From an uncultured Eubacterium sp. (GTDB lineage: Bacteria; Bacillota; Clostridia; Lachnospirales; Lachnospiraceae): a stretch of DNA of 64,000 nucleotides. Location: contig CANDMI010000007.1 of NCBI GenBank assembly GCA_947385775.1, forward strand, positions 1 to 64,000, given 5' to 3'. Below are positions 10,128-18,552 of this stretch, piece by piece. Numbering within the stretch: position 1 is the first letter of the stretch; each line of letters opens with the position of its first letter. Under the pieces are notes generated by a model, which did not search any database, was not told where the DNA came from, and worked only from the letters and a program-made list of their open reading frames with translations. A program made the position numbers and the translations under genes.

Positions 10128-11390
10128 TTACACGCGTCTGTCCAGTTCATGGATAAACAGCCCGCTGCGCAGCTTTGGCTCAAACCAGGTGGACTTTGGC
10201 GGCATTAAAAGCCCCGCGTCCGCCACCGCAAACAACTCTGCGATGTCAGTCGGATACATGGCAAACGCCGCCGCACAGTCTTCCCCTACCCGCCGTTCCA
10301 GTTCATCCAGGCCGCGTATCCCGCCTACAAAATCAATCCGGCTGTCTGTCTTTGGGTCTTGAATCCCAAGCACAGGCCCAAGGAGCAGATTTTGCAAAAG
10401 CGACACATCAAGGCTGCCTACCGGGTCATCCGGAATATCCTGCTCCTTTACCCGGCACGAATACCACTTTCCAGCCAGATACATGGAAAATGTGCCTTTT
10501 TGCCGCGGTTTTCTGGCATCTTCTACTGCCTGTCCAATTTCTGTTTCTTCTATATAAAATAGCTCTCCCGCTTTTTTCAAAAACTCCTGCGGCGTATAGC
10601 CGTTTAAGTCCTTCACAACCCGGTTATAATCCATGATCATAAGCTGGTCGTCCGGAAACAGCACGGATAAGAAGTAATTAAACTCCTCCTCCCCGGTATA
10701 CGACGGATGCGCCCCCCGCCGCTTTAGCCCCACCTTTACGGCGGAAGCCGCGCGGTGATGCCCGTCCGCGATATAGATCTCCCGGATATCCGCAAACGCG
10801 GCCTTTACTGCCTGGATACGCGCTGCATCGTCCATCCGGTATACCCGGTGCGTCACGCCGTCCTCCGCCGTAAAATCATAGAGCGGCTCTTTCTTTTTTG
10901 TCTCCAAAACCGCTTCGTTTATAGCTTTACAGGAACGGTAAGCAAGAAAGATCGGCCCGGTCTGGGCATTGCATACATCCACATGGCGGATACGGTCCGC
11001 TTCCTTCTCCGCCCGGGTGTTTTCATGCTTTTTAATGACCTGGTTTTGATAATCGTCAATAGAGGCGCATGCCACAATCCCCGTCTGCGTCCTGCCCTGC
11101 ATCGTAAGCTCATAGACGTAGAAGCAACGCTCCTTTTCCTTTACAAAGGAGCCATCCGCTACCCTTTCCCAGAGCATATCATGGGCTTTTTGATATACCC
11201 TGTCGTCATACATGTCCATCTCATCCGCAAACTGTGTCTCCGCCCGGTCAATGTTTAAAAAAGAATCCGGATTGCGTAACGCCTCCTGCTTTGCTTCCCT
11301 GCGGTTGTATACATCATATGGAAGCGCCGCGATTTTTCCCGCTTTCTCTTTGCATGGCCGGATGCAAAGAAACGGCCTGATATCTGCCAT
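10128..11390 (-). CDS. DUF1015 family protein
   Basis: 420 residues with the hallmarks of the DUF1015 family: N-terminal IRPFLCIRPCKEKAGKIAALPYDVYNRREA, abbreviated IAALPYDVYNRREA, then the central ADGHHRAASA motif and the C-terminal VGGIRGLDELERRV. Members are often found near serine biosynthesis genes, and an archaeal relative is a free-serine kinase, so a small-molecule kinase role is conceivable but unproven. There is no signal peptide. Neighbours give no hint. The ATG follows GGAGGGAGATATGGCA with good spacing. Confidence 0.85.
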   Translation of the reverse strand: MADIRPFLCIRPCKEKAGKIAALPYDVYNRREAKQEALRNPDSFLNIDRAETQFADEMDMYDDRVYQKAHDMLWERVADGSFVKEKERCFYVYELTMQGRTQTGIVACASIDDYQNQVIKKHENTRAEKEADRIRHVDVCNAQTGPIFLAYRSCKAINEAVLETKKKEPLYDFTAEDGVTHRVYRMDDAARIQAVKAAFADIREIYIADGHHRAASAVKVGLKRRGAHPSYTGEEEFNYFLSVLFPDDQLMIMDYNRVVKDLNGYTPQEFLKKAGELFYIEETEIGQAVEDARKPRQKGTFSMYLAGKWYSCRVKEQDIPDDPVGSLDVSLLQNLLLGPVLGIQDPKTDSRIDFVGGIRGLDELERRVGEDCAAAFAMYPTDIAELFAVADAGLLMPPKSTWFEPKLRSGLFIHELDRRV

Positions 11391-11447
11391 ATCTCCCTCC
11401 TGAGATTATAATCTGTAATTATCTAAAAGCTGAAACTGAAACTCATT

Positions 11448-13148
11448 CTATATCTGGAATTTATCCATCATCTGCATCATTGCGTCTACCTGTGATTTTT
11501 GCTGCTCGCTGACTGCGGCTGTCTCCTGTGAGGTCGCGGAGTTATTGTCCACCACCGCGGATACCTGGTCTAAGTTATCCTTTAACTGATGCATGCTGGC
11601 TACGCCGCTTTCAAGCATCTCGCCAACCTGCCCCATTTTATCTGTGGCGATTTTCGCATCCTGCATTACGTCGTCAATGCTGGCCGCCGTTTCATCCGCA
11701 AGGGCAATCCCGCTTTCTACCGATGAAATCGCGGATTCGATCAGCTTTGTCGTCTTGCCGGCCGCCTTTGCGGATTCTTCCGCCAGATTTTTCACCTGCT
11801 CCGCAACTACCGCAAAGCCCTTCCCGGCTTCACCCGCCCTTGCCGCTTCAATCGCCGCGTTCAAAGAAAGCAGGTTTGTCTGAGACGCTATATCTTCAAT
11901 TGCCCCGATGATCGTGCTGATCTGCTCATAACACCCGCTGATTTCCCCAATGGCTTCTTTTAAACGCATCATCTTCTCGTTTCCGGTTACAAGCGTAGCC
12001 GCAGCCTTGGTGGAAAGCTCCACAGACATTTTCGTTTCTTTTACATTCTTTTCCATGCTTTCGGTCATCTGGTTAAATACTGATACCAGCTCGGATACCT
12101 GGCCCGCCTGATTGGTGCTGCCCTGCGCTAAATCCTCCGCCGCGAACGCAAGCTGCGCCGCGCCGCTGTCAATCTGGCCGGACACATCCCGAAGCGTATG
12201 TAAGGTATCCCGCATTTTACTGCTGATTTTTTGGAAGGATTCTTTGATTTCCGCAAATTCCCCGACGTACTGCTCATGGAGCTGTATCTGGTAGCTGCCG
12301 TTGCCCATCTGCTCTAACACTCTGGAAATTTCTTCGATGATCGCATGAGTGTTTTCCTTCATCGTCGCGATGGAAGATACCATCAGCCCTACCTCGCCTT
12401 CGTGGATATCCAGATCCAACGGCACGTTAAAGTCCCCTTTTGCCAGCTCGCCCATCTGGTCGGACACCTTTTCAATCGGGTCTAAAAGCGCATCCTTTGT
12501 ATATTTTACCGCGATCTTTATTTTGCCCCTTATATAAATGAAAGACCACAGCACCATAAGGTTCAACACATACTGAATGATGCTCATCGTTGTCTGAACC
12601 TTGCTTTTCCTGTCTCTTACTTCTTCAATCGTATTTTCTGTAAGCTCTGTAATCTCATCCACCACATCGGAATACTCCGCTGTAAAAATAAAACCCTCCG
12701 CGGTTTTCAGATCCCCGTTTTTTGCGCTTTCAATCGCCTGCTCCTCCAATGGCACAAGGGATTCGGACATTTCGGAAATATGGTTGATCGCATCCCACTC
12801 ACTTTGCTTTAGCCCGCTTTTTTTCAATACCTGCAAAGCCTTCCCGCGGTTATCGTCCTGGTTTAACTCCTTTTCGTAAGCATTTAGATACTGGTCTTCC
12901 CCGGTTACCGCATAGCAGCGTATCGCGGCCGTCAGCGTCTTTGAGCCAACGCGGTACTGATCTAAAGCGATCGCCGCGTCAAGCTGCGAGCTTTGCACCC
13001 TGGACAATGCAATATTAAATACAGTAAATACCAGCAACAAAATAATACCAAACCCAACCGCGCCAAACTCCATTTTGACCAGCCCGTTGAGATGTTCCCC
13101 CTGGCTGCCCTGAACCGTTTTTACCTGTTCCTTTGTTTTTGCTTTCAT
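11448..13148 (-). CDS. Methyl-accepting chemotaxis protein
   Basis: 566 residues. TM1 at about 30-50, a helical periplasm-facing sensor of about 140 residues resembling four-helix-bundle ligand domains, TM2 at about 190-210, a HAMP region, then the long coiled-coil signalling domain. The hairpin tip is [42 protein letters not shown], core [16 protein letters not shown]. No flagellar or che genes are in the window, so it is an orphan receptor here. The ligand is unknown. The C-terminus ends MMDKFQI without a CheR-docking pentapeptide. Confidence 0.93.
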   Translation of the reverse strand: MKAKTKEQVKTVQGSQGEHLNGLVKMEFGAVGFGIILLLVFTVFNIALSRVQSSQLDAAIALDQYRVGSKTLTAAIRCYAVTGEDQYLNAYEKELNQDDNRGKALQVLKKSGLKQSEWDAINHISEMSESLVPLEEQAIESAKNGDLKTAEGFIFTAEYSDVVDEITELTENTIEEVRDRKSKVQTTMSIIQYVLNLMVLWSFIYIRGKIKIAVKYTKDALLDPIEKVSDQMGELAKGDFNVPLDLDIHEGEVGLMVSSIATMKENTHAIIEEISRVLEQMGNGSYQIQLHEQYVGEFAEIKESFQKISSKMRDTLHTLRDVSGQIDSGAAQLAFAAEDLAQGSTNQAGQVSELVSVFNQMTESMEKNVKETKMSVELSTKAAATLVTGNEKMMRLKEAIGEISGCYEQISTIIGAIEDIASQTNLLSLNAAIEAARAGEAGKGFAVVAEQVKNLAEESAKAAGKTTKLIESAISSVESGIALADETAASIDDVMQDAKIATDKMGQVGEMLESGVASMHQLKDNLDQVSAVVDNNSATSQETAAVSEQQKSQVDAMMQMMDKFQI

Positions 13149-13291
13149 TTTTTCATCCTTTCCAAGAGCAATTCATTGACATTCCCTTTTGTTTTCCGAT
13201 CAGGCCATCCTTGCAAACAGCCGTCTGATTTATGTATCTATTTTATCACAATAAATTTCAGAAAAAAATACTAAAATGAAAGAAAATTGAT

Positions 13292-13912
13292 TTACAACCC
13301 ATATTTTTTAAGATCCACCCTGCCTTCTGTAACCTCTATCCCGTCCGCCCGAAGCAGGCCCGCCTGCACCTCGCCCCCGCCAAACGCAAACGCCCCGGCA
13401 AGCTCCCCTTTCGCGTTGACCACGCGGTAGCATGGAATCGAATCCGGGTCCGGGTTATGATGCAGCGCGTTTCCAACCGCCCGGGCCATCCTTGGGTTTC
13501 CCGCCATTTTCGCCACCTGTCCATAGGTCGCCACTTTCCCTTTCGGGATTTTTTTGACCGCTTCATAGATCCGCTTTGACGGGCTGTCCGTAACCATATC
13601 GTAGCTTTCCGCGATCATCCGCTTCACATCATCCTCCGGTATCGTGCCGTCTAGTATGATCGTATTCCAGCGCTCTTTATTCTGATGCCAGCCCGGGATT
13701 ACGGATGGATATGTGCTGCGCCAAAAATCCCGCCAGCCCGGGTCTGTTTTTACATTTAGATTTATATAACCATCCCGCTCATATGTCCATAAAAACGCTT
13801 TTTTGCTTCCCCGCACCCGGACTAGCTGCCAGTTTGGGTCGTGGAATGGGGCATCCTGGTAGGTGTTTGGGAAGGACAGGCCATAGGATAGGGCTTCTTG
13901 TCTTGTGTTCAT
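13292..13912 (-). CDS. MmcQ/YjbR-MGMT-like fusion protein
   Basis: The start is taken at ATG 13912 behind GAGGAGAAAATAAA, not the upstream ATG. Residues 1-110 match the MmcQ/YjbR (DUF419) fold, with LSYGLSFPNTYQDAPF and GWHQNKERWNTIILDG. Residues 115-206 match the DNA-binding domain of O6-alkylguanine transferases: IPKGKVATYGQVAKMAG and RAVGNALHHNPDPDSIPCYRVV. The acceptor motif reads PCYRV where MGMT has PCHRV and alkyltransferase-like proteins have PWHRV. Cys is kept but the catalytic-network His is Tyr, so transferase activity is uncertain. A role in alkylation damage recognition is inferred. Confidence 0.85.
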   Translation of the reverse strand: MNTRQEALSYGLSFPNTYQDAPFHDPNWQLVRVRGSKKAFLWTYERDGYINLNVKTDPGWRDFWRSTYPSVIPGWHQNKERWNTIILDGTIPEDDVKRMIAESYDMVTDSPSKRIYEAVKKIPKGKVATYGQVAKMAGNPRMARAVGNALHHNPDPDSIPCYRVVNAKGELAGAFAFGGGEVQAGLLRADGIEVTEGRVDLKKYGL

Positions 13913-13959
13913 TTTATTTTCTCCTCTATATTGGGTATATTTAATCATTCGCAAATAAA

Positions 13960-14310
13960 TTAAGTTTTGAATAAATCAAATATGCTTTTTAATTTATGCG
14001 CTAAATTAGGTATATCATATAATGTAATGTCAAATACCATATTTAGATCAATGCTGTCATATCCATGTACAATTTTATTTCTTAAACCAGCAATCTCATT
14101 CAACTGTAATTCTGGATATTTTGTGTGAAACCCCAGTGCGCATAGCTTCTTTGCCTGTTCGCCAATTTGTTCTAACGCAAAACATAAAGACATCTGATAC
14201 TCTGGATTTTTCAGAAAACATTCTTAATCTTTTTTATTTTTACTTTGTATATTCTCAATAATCTCACAATATCGTAATATACTCTCAATATAATTACTTG
14301 CTCTGTCCAT
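13960..14310 (-). pseudogene. hepT: HepT-family toxin gene with an in-frame stop codon
   Basis: Reading from ATG 14310 gives MDRASNYIESILRYCEII...KNKKD, then TAA at 14224-14226, then in the same frame ECFLKNPEYQMSLCFALEQIGEQ and on to the end. Without the stop the product would be about 116 residues, the usual HepT/DUF86 length. It includes the RNase motif R-x4-H-x-Y as RNKIVHGY. The start overlaps the mntA stop by 17 bp, the standard arrangement of these two-gene modules. HepT cleaves RNA and is silenced when MntA AMPylates the Tyr. As sequenced only a 28-residue peptide would be made, unless the stop is read through or translation restarts at ATG 14193. Confidence 0.85.
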
Positions 14311-14602
14311 CATATATCACCCTTCTTTCATCAAGCAAATCCATCTCCTGTATAAACTTGGGTAGAAACTCCACATTTAAAACATCCACATTTTTTCCAA
14401 GCGCTCTTTCTAATTCCTGCATAAATCCAATCCGTTTTAATCCCCTGCAATTATCTCCATAAGAAACCAATAAATCAATATCGCTGTCTCCCGACGGATT
14501 TCCATCAAAATAAGAGCCAAAAAGCAAAACTTTTTGTACATGATAATCATTCGCAACTTTGGCAATCCTATTTTTTATTTCCTCAATATTAAATATATCC
14601 AT
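14294..14602 (-). CDS. mntA: MntA-type minimal nucleotidyltransferase (antitoxin)
   Basis: 102 residues. The minimal nucleotidyltransferase signature G-S-x(10)-D-x-D is present as GSYFDGNPSGDSDIDLL. In characterised MntA/HepT pairs this enzyme transfers AMP to the Tyr of the HepT RxxxxHxY motif and so neutralises the toxin. The ATG follows AGGAGCGGGAT. It is coupled to the hepT frame by overlap. The locus is more AT-rich than its neighbours, which fits horizontal acquisition. The antitoxin is intact while its toxin partner is interrupted. Confidence 0.88.
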   Translation of the reverse strand: MDIFNIEEIKNRIAKVANDYHVQKVLLFGSYFDGNPSGDSDIDLLVSYGDNCRGLKRIGFMQELERALGKNVDVLNVEFLPKFIQEMDLLDERRVIYDGQSK

Positions 14603-15010
14603 ATCCCGCTCCTAATTTTAAATCTTTTCTATTTTCGCTTTTAATTGTTTCAGACTATAAAGCGCATATTAAAAAATCCTTTTCAAGCACGCTTTAGGCA
14701 TATTATATTCGATTGCCTGTTGTTTCGCAATATTTATGACAAGAATCTACGCCAAACTGTAACATCTTCGTTACTTTTCATGGGGTGGGGATTTATCATA
14801 TAAATGATAAATAATAGAGCGTTATCCGGCAGTTTGGTTTTGGGATATTTTGAATGTTTGGGCTACCTGGACGCTGGAAGCAAGCCGGGAGCCTGTCCGG
14901 ATGTTTCCAGCGTCCGGGTGGGCTTTTTTCATGTTCCCAATCAACGACAGTAAATGTATATATGTCTGCGCCTTTGGAACAGTTTAAAAGTCAACTTTTT
15001 AAACTAAGAT
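14603..15010. other. Intergenic region with operator-like palindrome, repeat fragment and plus-strand terminator
   Basis: There is no protein gene. It contains a partial copy of the dispersed repeat (GTTACTTTTCATGG, about 14770-14783), a perfect inverted repeat TTTATCAT-N4-ATGATAAA at 14792-14811, and a strong plus-strand terminator near 14860-14929. No plus-strand gene is upstream, so a small RNA may end there. I could not place a convincing promoter. Confidence 0.5.
14860..14929 (+). terminator. Intrinsic terminator without an annotated upstream gene
   Basis: Arms GGACGCTGGAA (14869-14879) and TTCCAGCGTCC (14905-14915) form an 11-bp perfect stem, extended by pairing of the flanking CTACCT with GGGTGG. 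It is closed by a small CCGG-CCGG hairpin and followed by GGCTTTTTTC. This is a strong rho-independent shape on the plus strand. Confidence 0.65.
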
Positions 15011-15643
15011 TTATCTTCTACTCCGAATAAATTCTAAAACTTCTTTTTCCCTGCCATGTTCCAATATATATTCCACAACATTGTGTTTTTTAAGCGCCTT
15101 TTGCATCAACGCTTTATCGAGTTGTTGAAATACATCTATTGCGTTTCGCTTTGTCAATGCATTGATTTTCTTTAAGAGCAGGGTATCCTGTTTTTTTCTA
15201 TCTGCATCTTCTGGCGGATAACCGATGCCAAATTCATCCTCAAATAATTTTTCTAAGGTACACTGTAAATTGATTTCTCCGGCCCAGCCAAAATTCAACC
15301 CCAAAGGAAGTGACACAGAATTTCCGTCATTAATTCTTCCAAACAAAAATGCATCTTGCGGATTTTCCACATATCCACAAATTACATCAGGAAGACTGTT
15401 ACAGGCAATCATCATTCCTTGTCCCGAAGAACATCCTGTCACAACAAAATCAATCGATCTGCTTGATAAAAGCATACTGATCATTACCGCAATCTCTATG
15501 TATGAAAAATAGCAGGATTCATCCTTATAGCAGCCAAAATTAATCACTTCATACCCATGTTTTTCTACTGAGTTTGCAGTACAACGATATAACAATTTAT
15601 TTTTCTCCGCTTGGGAAGTCGCTTGGATCACTCCGATCTTCAT
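15011..15643 (-). CDS. RpiB/LacA/LacB family sugar-phosphate isomerase
   Basis: 210 residues from ATG 15643, which has GAGAGGGTAT in front; the in-frame ATG four codons upstream is less well placed. The N-terminus MKIGVIQATSQ and the motif VTGCSSGQGMMIACN match the RpiB/LacAB active-site Cys loop (usually TGCGTGxG). The C-terminal 60 residues are a helical extension (KKINALTKRNAIDVFQQLDK) absent from plain RpiB of about 145 residues. This long form is an aldose-ketose isomerase-like protein whose substrate I cannot name. It stands alone with its own promoter region. Confidence 0.75.
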   Translation of the reverse strand: MKIGVIQATSQAEKNKLLYRCTANSVEKHGYEVINFGCYKDESCYFSYIEIAVMISMLLSSRSIDFVVTGCSSGQGMMIACNSLPDVICGYVENPQDAFLFGRINDGNSVSLPLGLNFGWAGEINLQCTLEKLFEDEFGIGYPPEDADRKKQDTLLLKKINALTKRNAIDVFQQLDKALMQKALKKHNVVEYILEHGREKEVLEFIRSRR

Positions 15644-15678
15644 ATACCCTCTCACCTTCCATTTACTGATTATACATA

Positions 15679-15700
15679 ATTATACCATGGTTTGTATAAT
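15679..15700 (-). promoter_or_regulatory. Operator-like palindrome at the rpiB-family promoter
   Basis: ATTATAC (15679-15685) and GTATAAT (15694-15700) form a perfect 7-bp inverted repeat with an 8-bp spacer. The downstream arm contains a TATAAT -10 on the minus strand, so a bound repressor would cover the promoter. The -35 is unclear (TTTGGA, 16-bp spacer). Confidence 0.4.
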
Positions 15701-15733
15701 TCCAAAAGCAGAATATTTCATTTATATATCATG

Positions 15734-15820
15734 ACGGTAACAGTTCGTTACTTTTCACGGCCCAGGAATGCGCACTAGCTGCGCATTCCGTATGAAAGAG
15801 TAACAACAGTTCAGCCATCG
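15734..15820. repeat. Full copy of a dispersed palindromic intergenic repeat
   Basis: Outer arms GTTACTTTTCA (15747-15757) and TGAAAGAGTAAC (15793-15804), and perfect inner arms GGAATGCGCA (15765-15774) and TGCGCATTCC (15779-15788), make a roughly 60-bp near-palindrome. The 20-mer starting at 15747 recurs with one mismatch, in the opposite orientation, near 25885-25904. A shorter part recurs near 14770, and GGCTGAACTGTT recurs near 34792. There is no coding capacity. Confidence 0.65.
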
Positions 15821-15875
15821 GCTGTAAGATGGGCGAATCATGCTTGCATGAATAAACACGTCTCACAGTCGATCA
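15815..15875. repeat. Stable stem-loop next to the dispersed repeat
   Basis: CGGCTGTAAGATG (15819-15831) can pair with CGTCTCACAGTCG (15859-15871) in 12 of 13 positions counting G-U pairs. It encloses an inner hairpin TCATG-cttg-CATGA (15838-15851). Either an RNA structure or part of the same repeat element. Confidence 0.45.
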
Positions 15876-15944
15876 GCGACCGCCTCGCCTCATCCTTTTA
15901 ACCTCCCGTTAATTTTTCCCCCAAAAATTTTAACCCCCGCTCCA

Positions 15945-15974
15945 TTGCCCACTCCCCCAACCATTTGCTATAAT
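15945..15974 (+). promoter_or_regulatory. Predicted promoter of the XRE regulator
   Basis: TTGCCC (15945-15950), an 18-bp spacer and a consensus TATAAT (15969-15974). The ribosome binding site TAGGAGGCG and ATG 15997 follow within 25 bp, giving a very short leader. Confidence 0.55.
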
Positions 15975-15996
15975 AAAACCACTAGGAGGCGTTCTC

Positions 15997-17112
15997 ATGA
16001 AAATCAACCAGATCATCCGCGAAAAACGAAAGGCCCTGTCCCTGACCCAGGAACAGGTCGCAAATTATTTGGGCGTGTCCACGCCCGCCGTAAATAAATG
16101 GGAGAAAGGAAGCGCATACCCGGATATTACGCTGCTTCCCGCTCTTGCACGTTTATTAAAGACAGATTTAAATACGTTATTATCTTTTCAGGAAGATGTG
16201 ACGGACTTAGAAATTAATCAATTTATAAAAGAATTAGACAAAACCCAAAAAGAACAGGATTTTCCCGCCGCTTTCCAAAAAGCAATGAAAAAAATAGAGG
16301 AATACCCTGGCTGCGATAAGCTGACGGCTTCCGCCATCCTTTATTTAGAAGGCGCGCTGTTTCTTTCTCCTTCCATAGATGAACCAGAGCGGTACAAAGA
16401 AAAATTGGAAGTTTTTTACGAACGCCTGGCAAAAAGCGAGATCACAGAAATCAGAGAAACCGCAACCCTGATGTTACTCTCCTATGCGCGAAACCGCAAG
16501 GATTTTGCAAAAGCGGAGGAGCTTTTAAATTCGCTGCCCGGTCAGACACCCAAATCAGCCTCCGAATCTACGCTCGGATTCACATTTGAGTCCGTCATAA
16601 ATAAAGAAGAGCAGCTTGCCATCCTCCTTCAGCAGCAAAAAAAGTATGCCGAGGCAAAAAGAATATGGCAGCGGCAGATCTTAATCGGCGTTACGCATAT
16701 GCAAAACGCCTTGCTAAACCTTTTGGAGATTTCGTTGGCGGAACAAAACGTCCCGGACGCGGATTTTTACGCAAACCTGCATGAAACGCTGATCCGCCAG
16801 TTTGATTTTCCAGAGTGGATGCGCTACACTTGCGCCTTTGAAATTGCGATGGAAACAAAGGACAAGGAAAAATGCTTATCCATTCTAAAAAAATTGCTTC
16901 CAGCCATGAAAAAAGAATGGAACCCCGACAAGCGCCGGTTATACCGTAACGCGGCGCATGGGGCTTCCAGCTTGTTGTCCGAAAGGCTGCTTCAAAACCT
17001 TTGCAAGGAATTAAGCGAAAAGGACGAATACGCGTTTCTTCGCGATTGTGACGGATTTCAGGAATTAATGATTCAAATAAGCCAAAGCCAAGCTAAAACA
17101 GCCAAAAATTAA
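15997..17112 (+). CDS. XRE-family regulator with TPR-like C-terminus
   Basis: 371 residues. Residues 1-62 are a Cro/CI-type helix-turn-helix (QIIREKRKALSLTQEQVANYLGVS, core LTQEQVANYLGVSTPAVNKWE), a common Lachnospiraceae form ending in a hydrophobic LARLLKTDLNTLLSF segment. The remaining 300 residues are helical with a tetratricopeptide flavour (FAKAEELLNSLPGQ, KKYAEAKRIWQRQI), which often senses a peptide or partner protein. It is transcribed alone and converges on guaD. There is no obvious target gene. Its location beside structured repeats gives no further clue. Confidence 0.85.
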   Translation: MKINQIIREKRKALSLTQEQVANYLGVSTPAVNKWEKGSAYPDITLLPALARLLKTDLNTLLSFQEDVTDLEINQFIKELDKTQKEQDFPAAFQKAMKKIEEYPGCDKLTASAILYLEGALFLSPSIDEPERYKEKLEVFYERLAKSEITEIRETATLMLLSYARNRKDFAKAEELLNSLPGQTPKSASESTLGFTFESVINKEEQLAILLQQQKKYAEAKRIWQRQILIGVTHMQNALLNLLEISLAEQNVPDADFYANLHETLIRQFDFPEWMRYTCAFEIAMETKDKEKCLSILKKLLPAMKKEWNPDKRRLYRNAAHGASSLLSERLLQNLCKELSEKDEYAFLRDCDGFQELMIQISQSQAKTAKN

Positions 17113-17160
17113 ATCAAATTAAAATTAAATCAAAAATCAAGTTTTACGCATATTTGAAAA

Positions 17161-18441
17161 TTAATTCCAGATATCTGCTCCGCCCACATATTTTGCCGCA
17201 ATCCGTCCTTTTTCCTCCGCCAGGTAAAAATATCGCTCCAGCCGCTGCTTCGCATCTAATTTGCGAACGCCATTCATTTTTCCATCGTCCAAAACAAGCG
17301 CGTCCATTTCATATCCTTTTTCAAAGCTTCCGACTTTTCCAAAAAACGCGCCTCCGCCTTTGGTCGCTAAATAAAACGCCTCCTCCATCGTAAGCGGCTT
17401 TTTGCTCTGGTCCAAAAGCCGCCAGTACAGCTTGGAGACGCAGATCGCATCGATCATGCAGCGAAACATGGACATGCTCGCGCCGCCTGCCACGTCCGTC
17501 CCAAGCCCTACCGCAATCCCTTCCTCTAAATATTTCCGGATCGGCGCGATTCCAGAAGCCAGGTTCATATTCGACTGCGGACAGTGGGCCACATACACGC
17601 CATTTTGCTTTATCCGCGCGACCTCCTCCTTGGAGGAGTAGACGCAATGCGCCATTACGGTTTTTGCTTCCCCGCCAAACAGCCCGAACCTCTCGTATAC
17701 GTCTCCATAGCAGGACGACCATGGAAACAGCTCCTTTACCCAGCTTATTTCAGATAAGTTTTCCGATAAATGGGACTGCACTGGAATCTTATATTTTTTC
17801 TGCAATCCGCCTAAGCCTTCCAGCAGCGCTTCGCTGCAGGAAGGGGCAAAACGCGGCGTAAGTATCGGGCGGACGGTTTCATATTTCCCGAGAGTTTCAT
17901 CCAGCCAGGATACCGTCGCTTCGATAGAAGCGTCTGTATCCTCCTTTAGCCTGTCGTCGCAGTTTTGGTCCATATTCACTTTGCCCACAAATGCAACCAG
18001 CCCCGCGTCGTTTAACGCTTCCATCAGAAACTTTGCAGCGTCTGTATGGATCGTGCTGAATATGACGGCCCTTGTGGTGGCGCTGTTTTTTAAGTCCTGC
18101 GCAAATATCCGATACGCTTTTTTTGCGTATTCCATATCCCCATAGCGGCTTTCTTCTGGAAACGTGTGCGCCTTTAGCCAGTCTAACAGCTCTAAATCCA
18201 GCCCAAGCCCCTGGGACGGATACTGCGGCGCATGGATATGCAGATCCACCAGTCCCGGAATGATCAGCATATTTTTATAATCGATCACAGGCAGTCCCTC
18301 ATACTCCTTTGGCAAAACCGGATAAGCCCCCTCACAGATCCCCTCACGGCACACTACATACCCCTGGTCTAATGTTTCCAGTTCCCCCATCGTCTTTGCA
18401 TAGCAGATCGTTCCCTTTAACGCAAATGAAGCTTTTTCCAT
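17161..18441 (-). CDS. guaD: Guanine deaminase
   Basis: Zinc amidohydrolase converting guanine to xanthine and ammonia in purine salvage or catabolism. The 426 residues match the family. Metal and substrate motifs: VDLHIHAPQYPSQG (the PQYxxxG extension is typical of GuaD), QSHLSENLSEI, MAHCVYSSKEE and GLGTDVAGGASMSM. The ATG follows AAAGGAGTGGGATT. It is monocistronic between the XRE gene and an ABC permease. Three tandem 17-bp repeats lie about 40 bp upstream of the start. I see no purine riboswitch. Confidence 0.93.
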   Translation of the reverse strand: MEKASFALKGTICYAKTMGELETLDQGYVVCREGICEGAYPVLPKEYEGLPVIDYKNMLIIPGLVDLHIHAPQYPSQGLGLDLELLDWLKAHTFPEESRYGDMEYAKKAYRIFAQDLKNSATTRAVIFSTIHTDAAKFLMEALNDAGLVAFVGKVNMDQNCDDRLKEDTDASIEATVSWLDETLGKYETVRPILTPRFAPSCSEALLEGLGGLQKKYKIPVQSHLSENLSEISWVKELFPWSSCYGDVYERFGLFGGEAKTVMAHCVYSSKEEVARIKQNGVYVAHCPQSNMNLASGIAPIRKYLEEGIAVGLGTDVAGGASMSMFRCMIDAICVSKLYWRLLDQSKKPLTMEEAFYLATKGGGAFFGKVGSFEKGYEMDALVLDDGKMNGVRKLDAKQRLERYFYLAEEKGRIAAKYVGGADIWN

Positions 18442-18480
18442 AATCCCACTCCTTTCTGAATTGAAATTCCTTACTGATCA

Positions 18481-18531
18481 AAACTTGTTTTTAATCTAAA
18501 CTTATTTTTAATCTAAACTTATTTTTAATCA
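18481..18531. repeat. Three tandem 17-bp repeats upstream of guaD
   Basis: AAACTTGTTTTTAATCT, AAACTTATTTTTAATCT and AAACTTATTTTTAATCA follow one another without gaps. The units differ at one or two positions. They lie 40-90 bp upstream of the guaD start, in the only stretch where its promoter can be. Confidence 0.8.
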
Positions 18532-18552
18532 ATATCATTGTCATATATAGTC

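Noticed and set aside
18481..18531. CRISPR-like array
   Set aside because: The three 17-bp repeats are directly adjacent without spacers.
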